This document shows, in pieces, positions 51,326 through 62,134 of a DNA stretch of 64,000 bases (the first letter of the stretch is position 1; each line of letters opens with the position of its first letter). The notes under the pieces were generated by a model. That model was not told the DNA's origin. It saw nothing but the letters and a program-made list of their open reading frames with translations, and made no database searches. A program made the position numbers and the translations under genes. The stretch lies in the NCBI GenBank assembly GCA_026874595.1, contig CM049310.1, positions 88,295,556 through 88,359,555 on the forward strand, read 5' to 3'. The DNA comes from Sipunculus nudus (lineage: Eukaryota > Annelida > Sipuncula > Golfingiida > Sipunculidae).

Positions 51326-51408
51326 TGTCTGACTACACAAAGACACCTGCTCTCGTAGGTCTGACTACACCATGACACCCACTGCCGTTGGTCTGAGAAC
51401 ACCGGTTC

Positions 51409-52680
51409 TGGTACAGGCCATCTTATGAAGCAGACCAACGAGATTTGTTTTTATACAAAGCATTTTTATGTCAAAAAAAAAAACAGGGACTACTGCAGCG
51501 TATATAACCACTACCAGAGGAGCGAAGGGGTTTGCGAGAAAGAATTTGCGTATATCTGTCTATACTTGGCGCGTGGTATGTGTGGTATGCCGAAAAGATT
51601 TTATTTTTGCTCCAGTTCGCTTATCATAAACTATCCACAAAGCCCGCGGTATGGAATTATCAGCGGAGATTTGGTTATAGCGACAATTTGGCCAGAATTC
51701 CACACGTTAAAACAGCGTAATCTTGCGGGTTTTAACGTTTCCAGTCCATACCCCAATGTTTCCCGCCCTCCTCCTTGTAATCGGCCCACGCGAATTATTA
51801 CCGCATACCGTATTCTGCAGCCACAATCCGCTTATCCCACCTTAACTAAACTAATCTTTAACCCATCAGTTCACGGAAGCATACATATTCTATCAACATT
51901 AAGCTGTTATTTTGCGCGCGGTATGCGGATTGCGGATTGCAGACGCAAAACGCGATATGCGACAAACGGTGTAAAATCGCTTGGTTGCATTTACTTGACG
52001 GACGGTAAAACACTGTGTTTTGGGATTGGTGTTCACAAAATCCGCTAGATCGCGCTGCTTTAGTACGGCAGTTACATCGCACCAATGTTCCTTGGTCGCT
52101 AATTCGCAACCAAGAATTTTATTTTACCGCATGTCTCATACCACATTCCGCATACCGCCGGACAAGTAAATAAATGTTTTTATTTTGATAACATAGCTAG
52201 AGCAAAAAAAAAAAAAAAAAACCCATCTTTTCGTAAACCGCACACCGTTTATCTAATACCACCCTTCCCGCCAGATGTCGTTTGTATTCAAAACGAACCT
52301 CTTCCGGTTGGGTTTGCGGAACCTCATTTGTCAGGTTTTATGATCAAGATTTATTACATTTCAAGAAGGACCTTCCTTTTAAATTTTAAGTGTACCAATA
52401 GTTATGTACTTTGCATTCAAACAATTCCAACCAAACATATTTGATCGGCTTTCATTTCAATCTTCTATAACGCTTGTGTATTTAGAAGCCCCGGTGCATT
52501 GTTGGTGGCAGCCTTTGACGCCAATTAACTCTTGTTGGTCCGATTCTCTTCAGTGTTATTGCATACCGCATTCCTGACCGCCAAGTAAACGCAGCTATAT
52601 AGCAGTCTGTAGTACATAAAAAATATCCCCTAAAGGGATTCCAAAAGATATGATTAAAGCCCTTGCATATAATATTTCGT
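51409..52680. repeat. Scattered GCGGTATGCGG / CCGCATACCGC words
   Basis: Just right of the array, words such as CGGTATGCGGATTGCGGATT (about 51,920), ATTACCGCATACCGTATTC (about 51,798), CACATTCCGCATACCGCC (about 52,142) and GCATACCGCATTCC (about 52,560) occur in both orientations. They look like remnants of a short repeat. A 207-codon plus-strand frame (51,425-52,048) spans part of it and has no recognisable domain; I do not call it a gene. Confidence 0.5.
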
Positions 52681-52681
52681 T

Positions 52682-52682
<1 letters not shown>

Positions 52683-52729
<47 letters not shown>
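52683..52729. repeat. (TCTG)n(TC)n microsatellite
   Basis: About four TCTG units followed by about 15 TC units. Confidence 0.95.
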
Positions 52730-52731
<2 letters not shown>

Positions 52732-55700
52732 CTGGCACAGGATACCTTTGTATAAGAAATGACGGGTTGCCAGCTTTAATCGGAATCAACCCAGACACCG
52801 GTGGTTAAGAATCAAATTTTGTATAAACGATGGCACTACTGACATCAAAACTAACACAAATATAGCCTCAGGTGAGAGTTTAAAATGGCCAAATGTATAG
52901 CAGACCCTACAAAAAACCGGGGACACACGCGCTAGTGTCTAAAAATACCCGATTCTGAGATAGACGTGCCTGGCTACAGGGAGCATTATAAACAAATATA
53001 CCATCTGGATTGAGAGGGATGAGGGCTTTCCAAACTTCCGGAGAGAGGCGCTCGGAGGGCGAAGCACTTGACGTTAACAAGTGAGCCACCCACGATATGA
53101 TGGTGATAGTAAGTTGTAGTCCATCGGCTTAACAGAAACACCGTCACAGACACAACATTAAAGGCAGAGAATTCCCACCTGCACGCAACAGAACGGGCTA
53201 CCCAACTTCAAAACTATAATTGTAGATGTAGAGTTACATAAACTATATATACACATGGATACACGAAGCCAAGCATCGGGGTTTATTTTAAGGAAATTTT
53301 AGAAGTGCACAGACCTGTAAATGCAGTACATCTATAACAACAGTTGATTGCCAAGGGACCAGGGTCTGTAGAAACATATGCTTTTTAATTGTAAGGGATT
53401 AACAGTTGGTCTTAAAATATAGATAATTTATATGGTATGAATAAATGTTATGAATGGATTATGAATTAAAATACAATAAGACATGTTTATATACAATTGT
53501 TGTTACATATGAACTATATAAAGTTCATATCCTAAAGTTCATATAAACAGAATGTTTACAAACTCATACCAAGCCAATTATATGGTGTATAGCTTTGATG
53601 GTAGTAATCTATGTAATTCAATTATTTACACATGGACCTAAAAGTTGTTATCCAGTCTGTTACTGGGCATTACCTGAATCGAAGAACCGCACAAATCCAG
53701 AATTACTTTTGCATATTTCTCATTTAAAAATGCACAAACTGGGATCGACTGTACGGTATAGCATACACTGCACGAGTCAAAGCGAGAATTTATCTGTTGT
53801 TAAGGCCTTTGTGCCTCAATCGCCACTATAGAGGAGACTGGAAGATACTAATGAATATTCATGAGAGGTGACTGAGTGCGTTGTTTAATCGAAAGGTGTC
53901 AAAGGTTGAAAAGTGATTTCCCAAGACTTGATTCAGGTTGAATTAGACATGAGGACCATGATATTATACAAGAGTCTCACGTGCCATAAAGTTGCTGATT
54001 TTAAAATTGCTTCCGCAAGGAATAATATATGACGATGACAGTTGTAGAAGTATTTGCAGCATGTCATATTGATGACTGGATTATTCAGGAAGAAAATGGT
54101 GATTTAGTTGCCATTCTGATTGAAATTTGAATAAAAACACATAATAATAAACAATTTATGGTTTTACTTTTAATCAAGGGAAGTTAAATATAGGAAAATG
54201 AATTATAGCACTATCATATTTTATTTTAATTCTGAGGGAGTTATAAAATGGTCAATATAAGCAAAAACAAATCTTAGTCTCAACGGGTTAAGCTTGATCC
54301 CAGTCGTTAACATATTTCAAATGAAAAATTATCAGTGTGACAGAATGGAAAGTTCTTCTAAGACACGGCACGCTGAACCCAGTCATAGTTGTCTATAGTG
54401 TCGGTGTTTTGAGTGAAATATGGACATTACTGACTTGAAAATATTGGTGGGTATTATATTGCAGCCCATTGAATGGAAGGAGAAAATCCCTGGAATTATA
54501 GAGATTGTATTTATGTACGGGCACTGGCTTAAAGAAATCAATGCACACGTTTCTCTTACGTTGTTTTACAGAGTAGTACGGAAGTACGAATAGAAAAAAA
54601 CTGTCAGTTATTCATACTTTTAGTAGTTGTAGACATACAGTTAATATCATTGTACAGTGTATTAATAGATTTTTGCATTTATTAATAAGACCGTTTTACC
54701 GTGGGTGCATGCGGCAGGTATTCGAATGCATACCCGGAGTTGTACCTAATTACAAACACACACACACACACGTTTATTTAAGCCAGGTATTCCTACCAAG
54801 AGTAGATGACTTTCACGACGCTATTGTTAAATTTCTGCCAAAATCCCCAATGACATTTACAAAGCAGAGATATAACAAAAGTCAACTTCAGGCCATTTCT
54901 TGATAATAGCTAGGCCATACACACACAAAAATAATGTTCTACGGATTCTACGGAGCAAAAACATATGGTTTGAGCGGGAGATTTTTTTTATGATTTAGAG
55001 ACAGTAAATGAAATATTGCCAGCTTATCCGAAAGACAAAAAGGTCCTTCAAATCTTGAAATGGGGAACGAATTTAGCCCATTTTCCTACCGTCAATCATA
55101 TTTTTAAGGAATTTGTGCCATAGTGCAAATTTGCAATTTTACCGAGGACCTGCTCTTGATATGCAAAATACAATCCACGAAAAACGGAAGCGAAGAATCC
55201 ATAAAACAATTCATGTCCTTTGAATGTCCTAACCAGTTCCAGTTCCTTGCTTCGATACCACGTAAGTGCCAGAATTTCTAATATAAAAATGTCTTTAAGC
55301 TTTCAAGTATATTCCTTAGAAACTGGTGCTTTAAAGCTGTTATATAGACCGTATATGATTCGCACTCGGAAATTTTATGATGATCAATTAGAACGTGTCT
55401 TCATTGAAGTGCAAAAAATATGAATGAACTTAAAAAGCAAGGTACAATGTAATATTTATATCACTTCCTGTTAAATTAAAGGATTAATAGTCCAAAAACT
55501 CAGGTTTATTGTTAGTATTACGTACTTATGGCCATTTGTTGCTGCGACACCAAAACCAATAAATATTCTATCAAACGTGGAGCTTAGGTTTCTACAAATG
55601 CTGACAATGATACCCCGTGACTTAAACATCGAGATTAATACGTGGAGCGATAAACAGTCATCAAAATAAACATAAACTGATTTTATTTTGTCAGACCACA

Positions 55701-57149
55701 AATTACTATTGGTATTACAAGTTGCTTCCTGGAGAGCAATGGTGATTTGTACATCCATGTAGGAATTGTGGGTATTAAAGGCCGTAATTCCGGCACTTCT
55801 GTCTGTCATTTATTTCCTAATAACTGAAATTACTTGATGGAAGATAATATCGGGAAACAGCTTTAATGAAAGGGAGAATGATCAATAACTTGCAAGGCAA
55901 GCAGGAGATGGGTATTTATGACGTAACTGTGCTATCTGTGTCGTGAAAGTACTCATGACAAGGAAAACTAGATTTATACAAACTCTTTTTTTGTAATTAA
56001 GTGAAGAATAAGAAATTAGAAAAGAGATTCTTCTGGATGTTTATGGAACTTTAATTCCTTGTCTCTACTTAATGAATAAAGTAATTTAAAGTTGTGTATT
56101 CTCTTTTTATTGCCATCAAACCACAAGAGGAGATGCAGTTCAGGCCTAACACGGGAACCAGAGCGGATTCAAACAGATTCAGATTTCGGAAAAAGGGGGA
56201 TATAATTAACCTAGGAAGATTTATGAGGGAAAATAAATAAATATAAAGATAAAAGTAGGGGGTGGGGTTATATAGTCTGATACGATGTCAGTATAATCCG
56301 ACCTACACTTTGCCTTCCTGGTCTTTCAGGCCTGTTCATTCTTGTAGCTTTTCTGGCCCCTCCTGCATATCAAACAAACCAAGCAGCCATAACAGGCACT
56401 ATAAAGTTATTCGTTCTACATTTTGCTGCCGCCCATGACCAGAACCCATTCACTCCTGGGTTGAGGAAGCGTACCCTTGTGACAGGCGAGGGTTAGAACG
56501 GGCTAGTGTCCAGCGAGCAAACCATTAAGCCACTGCGCTCCACAAAAATGGGTCCTTAAGGCCGAGAGAGGGGTCTTGGCTACAAAAAAGGTTCCAGCAG
56601 TCGTAACGGAGTTAGGGCGCAGACCACTCCGGATCCAATAGAGAGGTTCGTGATACTTCAGAAATCTCTGAGCGTGGGTGAGGGTTAGGATCTGTTTGTA
56701 TTGCTTCTGGAACCCTAATTCAATAATTTTAAATTATAGTATAAACTTTGTTGTCGCGGTCTATAGGCATTGTTTCAAGATGAAACAGGTGGACATGTCT
56801 CCCTCATTTTTTTCAGCATGGAAGACATATGCTTTTGTCCGCCTCTCTTCTTAGAGGAATAGAATGGATCATTTTAACATTATTGTACGTGTTTGCGATA
56901 TAATTCCGTTGGTCACACCGTTTATAATTTTTCTTCGTATTTTCCTCAATGATCTTTCCATTATACATCTCTTATTGAGAAAATATAGGATTCCGTGAGT
57001 GTAAATGAATCGTCTAAAATATTATTACAGTAGGCTTATATCTTAACATGTCGTGAACAACAATCTGCGGAGTTTTAAAATCACTATTCTACTGGCCGAG
57101 GTACTTCCAAGCTTGGAGTAATTGATTTTTAAGCAAAAAGGGGGAACAA
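52730..57149. other. Gene-free stretch
   Basis: Several short frames, the longest a minus ATG frame of 112 codons at 55,471-55,809 (start MTDRSAGITAFNTHNS). None has a domain that I recognise, and the -3 base of that ATG is T, a poor Kozak context. A short CA run is at about 54,757-54,772. A possible SINE lies at 56,440-56,545 (separate entry). Confidence 0.45.
56440..56545 (-). mobile_element. Possible tRNA-derived SINE head
   Basis: On the minus strand GCAGTGGCTTAATGGTTTGC (RC of about 56,517-56,536) resembles a tRNA A box, and CCCGTTCTAACC (RC of 56,491-56,502) a worn B box. No second copy is seen in the window. Confidence 0.35.
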
Positions 57150-57440
57150 GTAAAACTAGAAATTCCCACTCAGAGAGCGCAGACCTCCACCATGGCAAAT
57201 TATTACCCCCTCCCCCCTATGGTATTTATTTTAACTGCAACATATTTCCTTTAAAAAAGAAACCTGGATCCAGATGGTGATTCAGATCTTCCCAAAAATT
57301 TAATCAATTATTTCTTGTATCATTTCCGAGGTGTCAAAAAAATTTAATCAAAATTCGTTTATAACTTTCTGAAATAATGTTGCTAACAGACAAACAAACC
57401 AACACCGGCAAAAACATAACCTCCGTGACGGAGTTAATAA
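57150..57440 (+). mobile_element. Dispersed repeat with hairpin tail, copy D (most complete)
   Basis: Has CACTCAGAGAGCGCAGACC, CTCCACCATGG, AACCTGGATCCAGATGGTGA, a TTGTATCATTTCCGAGG segment, AAATTCGTTTATAACTTTC, GTTGCTAACAGACAAACAAA and the tail ACATAACCTCCGTGACGGAG. The tail forms an ACCTCC/GGAGTT-type hairpin. It is the best template in this window for comparing copies A, B and C. Confidence 0.8.
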
Positions 57441-57672
57441 TATTATTTTCGGTGAGCGCTTTCGCCCGTATGGACGAACATGGACTGTCTCCCTAACATC
57501 TTCTCAGCAAACAAAGTTTATGAATCGGAGTTAAACGCCTGAGTTCGAGCACATGGACCAGATGATCTTAAAAGTTTCGAACTTAAGCGGCGTAGCCAGG
57601 ATTAAGAAGGGGTGGCGGGGGTGTTTGGTTTAGATGGATTGTGTCTGTAACCATACCTGCTGGGTAAATGGT

Positions 57673-57673
57673 C

Positions 57674-57704
<31 letters not shown>

Positions 57705-57709
57705 GTATA

Positions 57710-57761
<52 letters not shown>

Positions 57762-57771
57762 TGTGTGTGTG
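57673..57771. repeat. Self-complementary (CA)n(TA)n(TG)n tract
   Basis: About nine CA, then about 34 TA (with two TATG interruptions), then about six TG. Since CA and TG are complementary and TA is self-complementary, the whole 99-bp tract is close to one long palindrome. Confidence 0.95.
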
Positions 57772-57861
57772 CAAAATTGATCGTCTTTGTGAGACATTCG
57801 AGATTCAAATACAAGAAAATTTCTTAAAGAATTCAGCTAAGAATTTCAATATTATTTTATT

Positions 57862-58150
57862 AAAAAAACAAAGTTATTAACAAAACAAAGTTATAAACAA
57901 AACAAAGTTTTTAACAAAACAAATTTATTAACAAAACAAAGTTATTAACAAAACAAAGTTATTAACAAAACAAAGTTATTAACAAAACAAAGTTATTAAC
58001 AAAACAAAGTTATTAACAAAACAAAGTTATTAACAAAACAAAGTTATTAACAAAACAAAGTTATTAACAAAACAAAGTTATTAACAAAACAAAGTTATTA
58101 ACATAACAAAGTTATTAACAAAACAAAGTTATTAACAAAACAACGTTATT
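57862..58150 (+). repeat. 17-bp minisatellite, about 17 copies
   Basis: Unit ATTAACAAAACAAAGTT. Units in the centre are nearly identical; those at the left (ATAAAC, TTTTTAAC) and right (CATAAC, CAACGTT) ends have changed. Each intact unit carries AACAAAG, the SOX-type consensus. Confidence 0.97.
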
Positions 58151-58930
58151 GCAATTGACCTTTGATCATAGGTTTGGGATGCATGATCCTGCTCTCCAGT
58201 ATCTTAGTTATCACGTGACATTCCCGGGATAATTCTTCAGGTATAAATTATTGCAGATGAAAATGTGCAGTCATGGAGCTTGACTGATATTTTTATGGCT
58301 TGAAAATAACTTTCCTACTATGATTTATCTATTGCATGGAGAGTTAATCTTAAATCTTAAATGCAAAGTCGGGGGGTTGGGGGAGCGCCTGCTGCGACAC
58401 CCATTGCTTATGCCCCTGCATATTTAACAGCATCTAATAAAAACACATAAACTGGTTCATATCTTTTCTAGACAAAGATACAGGACATTACTGAAATTTC
58501 CTTTCCACCGGTTCCGCTGTAAATTGTGTACTTTACAAATTTAATGTAACTAGGCACGTTAGGCTAGGTGGCAGTGTGTTTGGCGCTCGCAACAGTATTT
58601 CTGTAAGCCTCAATTCCGGAATTTTTCCTGAAACTTTACTGTAAAAACCGGATGATTCTAAATTTTAGATTAAAATTAAAAAAAAAAAATGGTGAGATTT
58701 CATGAGGGCGTGCAGCTGCTACCCGTTTGTAAAACCTGCACTACGGATGATTATTCAAATTGAACCTAAAGTCACCACAGTCATCGGGAAATATACGAAA
58801 AAAACGAAAGTGAACTCGTCGCCCAAGGCTAATTCCAACAATAATGTGACGATAATCTTTTGGTAATTTAACGTTATCTCTGATACCAGAATCCAGTTGA
58901 CACTTGACGGCATGAATCCGACGTTGACAT
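58151..58930. other. Gene-free stretch
   Basis: Mixed AT-rich sequence with a short A run at about 58,677-58,689. No supported gene or repeat. Confidence 0.5.
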
Positions 58931-59203
58931 TTATACGGGAACCGGGGTATTCATGTTAATGCGGGCTGATGAACCAGTGACCTTTCCAGGCCCTCTATTG
59001 GGCCGGCATTTAAGTTTGTCCATATGTGGCAGAAACAGACGTGAAAAATGGGCTTTATCGAAGATGGGGTAAAAGTCGCGGGGGAACCTCTCGACTGGAA
59101 AGCGCTTATCTGAAATTGAAGCCAGGCGGTCGTCCCTAAGGGGTACTGGCGTATGATACAGGCGATAATACCCTTCTCTAATCCATCTATTATGTGTCCA
59201 CAT
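58931..59203 (-). CDS. Weak ORF, 90 codons, unknown
   Basis: A minus-strand ATG frame starts MWTHNRWIREGYYRLYHTPV and stops at 58,931. Its composition is protein-like (Trp, Tyr, Arg, Asp and Phe in a balanced mix) and it sits in DNA that is richer in G+C than its surroundings. The frame is open upstream of the ATG to at least 59,245. I see no domain, no signal peptide and no splice sites that clearly belong to it. A frame of this length is expected by chance, so this is a candidate only. Confidence 0.2.
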   Translation of the reverse strand: MWTHNRWIREGYYRLYHTPVPLRDDRLASISDKRFPVERFPRDFYPIFDKAHFSRLFLPHMDKLKCRPNRGPGKVTGSSARINMNTPVPV

Positions 59204-59454
59204 TTTTATAATTGGCTCGTCGACCAAACAATAACAACACACCACAGATATACCGACCCGGTTGTGCGTCTCTGACGAGCCTTCAGGGGTTTGAATGTAA
59301 ACATATCACTCCGTAAGGTATTGGTTATGACAGGGTGCATCGGGCAAATAGACACCTAACCCCGATTCCTGGCGCGCTGTAACCCGTGGCTGGGACTTCC
59401 TACTTATTTTGTTGTTATTAAAGCCACATAAGACTATTAATATGAATGCTTGGG

Positions 59455-59705
59455 GTTTTTCTGGCCGCGGTAGTTCCGGATGTCGACCGAAAAGCCGCTC
59501 CCTGCCAGATAATGTATCGATCGTCGGTACGCGGCGTCTCCCAAAATGGTTCTGTAGTTCAGAGCGATTGGAGTTTAGTAGCGGGTCGCCTTTGCTTCCG
59601 CGGGCAAGTGGTTCCAAATACACGCGGCACGTTCGCTGAGTTGAACGTTAGCAAGGCCCACCTCCCGTCCAGCACGCGGGATGCTGGCATGCTCCAAATA
59701 AAATA
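59455..59705. promoter_or_regulatory. CpG-rich island-like block
   Basis: About 26 CpG dinucleotides in some 260 bp, with balanced G+C, in a window that is otherwise AT-rich. Frames on both strands are partly open (up to 105 codons) but none has a recognisable domain. It could be a promoter, a 5' exon or a GC-rich repeat copy. A minus frame reading SERAACIWNHLPAEAKATRY resembles the WNxLP motif near the end of some retrotransposon reverse transcriptases, a weak hint. Confidence 0.4.
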
Positions 59706-60039
59706 CGCAGGATTGCCTATCTAGGGGCTTAGCAAGCAACCCTTTGAATACTGAGCAGATAGGTGCATGGATCCACCTATACAGCAAGCTACCATTCCTC
59801 CCGGTAGGCTCTTCACTAAGTTAATGGTTGCAAATTCAGTCTCCCGTTGCCGGTCTGGGATGGACAGAATACCTTGAAAAGAAAGCCGGAATTGGTTATT
59901 GGATTCATTTGTGCCTAGCCGAAGTACAAGTGCTCGCTACGTGTTCTGCATTGGATATATTTCCAACTGGGCTACCAGTGGAGACGAAACATGAACTCGA
60001 CAATACAGGTTAGTCATTCCGATAATCTGGCACAGTTAT

Positions 60040-60041
<2 letters not shown>
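59706..60041. other. Gene-free stretch
   Basis: A 61-codon frame (59,828-60,013) ends close to an AG|GTTAG donor-like word at about 60,008. I see no matching acceptor and no domain, so it is not called as an exon. Confidence 0.45.

Positions 60042-60094
<53 letters not shown>
60042..60094. repeat. (TA)n microsatellite
   Basis: About 26 uninterrupted TA dinucleotides. Confidence 0.96.
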
Positions 60095-60100
<6 letters not shown>

Positions 60101-61554
60101 CATTTCCTGTTTTGCAGAAAACTTTAAGACAATGGATCTTACAGGAAAGCACTGCACATTTTGATATATTTTCGGTAAGCGCAAATATTGCATATTAAGG
60201 TGCTTATCGTGTGTACTAAAATGATGATGTTTAGTATACTTGGCTTAACATAAAATTATCGTAAAGCATTTGTAAAGTTTATTTTACCTTTGCATTAAAT
60301 CGTTTGTACGTGCATCTACCTGTGTACGAAAAATTCTTTAAGTCGAAGTAGGGGGTATCTGTTATGTCCCAGCGTCTAGCTACTAAATTTTTGTAACATT
60401 GGTACTTTGTCCATGAGAATATACTCTCTCTCTCAAAACAAACGTTGCACTTAGGCCTGAAGCGGTTACTAAATACAACTGAACGAATACTTGAATCAGG
60501 AATCGAATCTGCGGCGCCAATGTCCTCAGCTAATCTCAGGCTAGTTGAGATATTTATACCTGCCCTCGTTGCCAGTGCTTTACAGGGTTATAAATGTGTG
60601 CGCAAACATACTTTATTTACTCAAGAGTGAAACGCGAGCTCTGCCTTTTGCACCGTCTGTTTGATGCCGGAAATGATCTAATCACGTGATGCAATATAAA
60701 TGTCAGCTGCCGCAATAAACAGAAGAATGCTCAAGTACGATAATGTGACACAGAAACACTTCGTGTGACGCCTGTTAAAACACTTTGTCCCAGTGCCAAA
60801 TGTTATTTAAACTATCTTGTTTTTTTTTCTTGTTCCCCCAGGGGCGCCACCTGCGTTTGAGTGTTATAATTAGTTCATGTGTTCGGCTTTATTCAAAATT
60901 TTGTTTGCAGAGTAGTGCTTTTAAGCACTTAACCCGTCAGGTTATCTGTGAAATCAGTGACAGATTAAGGGGGTCCCTTAAACGGATAAAGCCAGGAGGC
61001 CCTCCGTATTTAGGATTAGGTAACAGAAAAAGTTTGCGTTTAAAATACAATATTCCAGAAAAAGGAAATTTCCAGATTTCCCGTGATACTATTCCAGACG
61101 AATTTTTGAATTCAAGCATAGCTATATGTTTGTAATCGTGGTCACTGAAAGCCCCAAATATTGACAAAAGAATAAACTCATCAGCCTCTAAAAGCATCCC
61201 CTCCACCTGGGGGAGTTAAGTATTTCATCTAAAAAATCATCATAGCCAACATTCGTTGGGTATATATGAAACAAATTATAACAGAATGAGCGCATTTTTC
61301 TATGCGTAGTCACAGTAATTAACTCACCCTGAGTTGAGACAATTTTCTGCTCTGATTTTTCCTCACTAAGAAAGGGAAACTCATTTTCTAGGGCTTCCGG
61401 AATGGATTTAGGGGAAGGGCTGTTGCGCCCCGTTATCTCCGTCTAAAAAAATTGAGAAAATTATAAAAATGAGCGCATATACATATACGTTAGCGAAAAA
61501 CAGAGCCGGATTTCGCATTATGGTTCACTTTAATTTTTTTAAATTTCTACACCA
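60095..61554. other. Gene-free stretch with overlapping short frames
   Basis: 60,785-61,206 has open frames on both strands (116 codons plus, 89 minus). The plus frame contains a pyrimidine tract followed by CCCCCAG at about 60,841, which could be a 3' splice site, but nothing confirms it. The part at 61,280-61,500 repeats ATGAGCGCAT. No domain recognised. Confidence 0.4.
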
Positions 61555-61579
61555 TGGGAGGGGAGGGGGGGGAGGGAGG
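61555..61579 (+). other. G-quadruplex motif
   Basis: At least four G-runs of three or more (GGG, GGGG, GGGGGGGG and GGG) separated by single A, so a classical quadruplex-forming pattern on the plus strand. Confidence 0.85.
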
Positions 61580-61795
61580 TTCAATTACCCCCCTGAAGTC
61601 CCCTAATATCAAATCCAGATGTTCCCTGTTTTGAAGGATGTTGTTACTCCTGGAGTAAATGCCATAATTTGATAGACCAAATGAAGACAAAGGCCAGCTT
61701 TTCTGTTTAATTTATGTGATGTTTGGCTTATTGCGGTAATTCCTTAAAGTTTTAAAAACGTCTCTGCGATGGATGTGTGGGTTCCTGGTTCGTCT
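61580..61795. other. Gene-free stretch
   Basis: Nothing supported. Confidence 0.5.
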
Positions 61796-62134
61796 ACAAG
61801 CTGTTAGTAAACACGGTTCATGGGCCAATTATGACAAACGGAATAAACATGTAATTTAAGGTGGTTGGAAGCATAAGTCCAGGATCTGTTAGGTGACGTC
61901 ACTTTCTGCAAAACCCACTTTTAAATCCTCCGGTTCGTCTGATTTATCGCCAGATGTGTTGATTTAGTTTCGCATATTTTGGCGGGCTTCCCACATGTTA
62001 TTAACATACGGATATAAAACAAAACGAACCGTCTGTGTGCGGTGGGATCTGTGTTTTTTAGCCTATTTTATAAAAGGTTCAAGGGGTTATCTTCAGTAAA
62101 TAGACGTCAGATATCGAAAACAGGTCCCCTTAAA
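61796..62134 (+). mobile_element. Unidentified dispersed repeat, copy 2
   Basis: Same orientation and block order as 41,485-41,810 (see that entry), 20 kb away. The spacing and divergence argue against a recent tandem event and for two insertions of one family. Confidence 0.8.

Larger units (their letters stand above)
46091..51408 (+). repeat. 5.3-kb minisatellite, 32-bp unit, about 165 copies
   Basis: Tandem units of 32 bp whose core is GATTACACCAAGACACCCG. Some units are 31 bp or shorter because CA or CCA is missing. Recurrent variants replace the rest of the unit: CTCTCATAGGTCT, CTCTCGAAGGTCTGACTA, CCCTCATAGGTCT, CTCATATAGTCGT and CTCACAGGTGT. Because 32 is not a multiple of three and stops (TAG, TGA, and TAA on the other strand) recur in each unit, no long frame exists. 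The array is not a CRISPR, since no unique spacers separate the units. Sequence at the two ends is more degenerate. Confidence 0.98.

Noticed and set aside
46091-51408. CRISPR array
   Set aside because: Units follow each other directly with variants of the same sequence and no unique spacers, and the window is animal DNA.
51425-52048. 207-codon plus-strand frame as a gene
   Set aside because: It spans repeat-like CCGCATACCGC words, has no domain that I recognise and shows no splice or promoter context. It is the longest non-simple frame but not convincing.
55471-55809. 112-codon minus-strand ATG frame as a gene
   Set aside because: With stops near 7 percent of codons (assuming about 37 percent G+C), a few ATG or non-ATG frames of this length are expected by chance in 64 kb on both strands. 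No domain is seen.
57583-57880. Short His/Thr/Ile/Tyr frames
   Set aside because: They are read through the CA/TA/TG microsatellite.
4274-59218. Shared 16-mer GAGCCAATTATAAAAA at 4,274 (plus) and 59,203 (minus) as a promoter motif
   Set aside because: About one such 16-mer match is expected by chance in 64 kb on both strands, more in AT-rich DNA, and flanking sequence does not match.
59575-59787. Reverse transcriptase C-terminus from the WNHLP word
   Set aside because: One five-residue word without neighbouring conserved motifs is too little. Kept only as a weak hint in the CpG-block entry.
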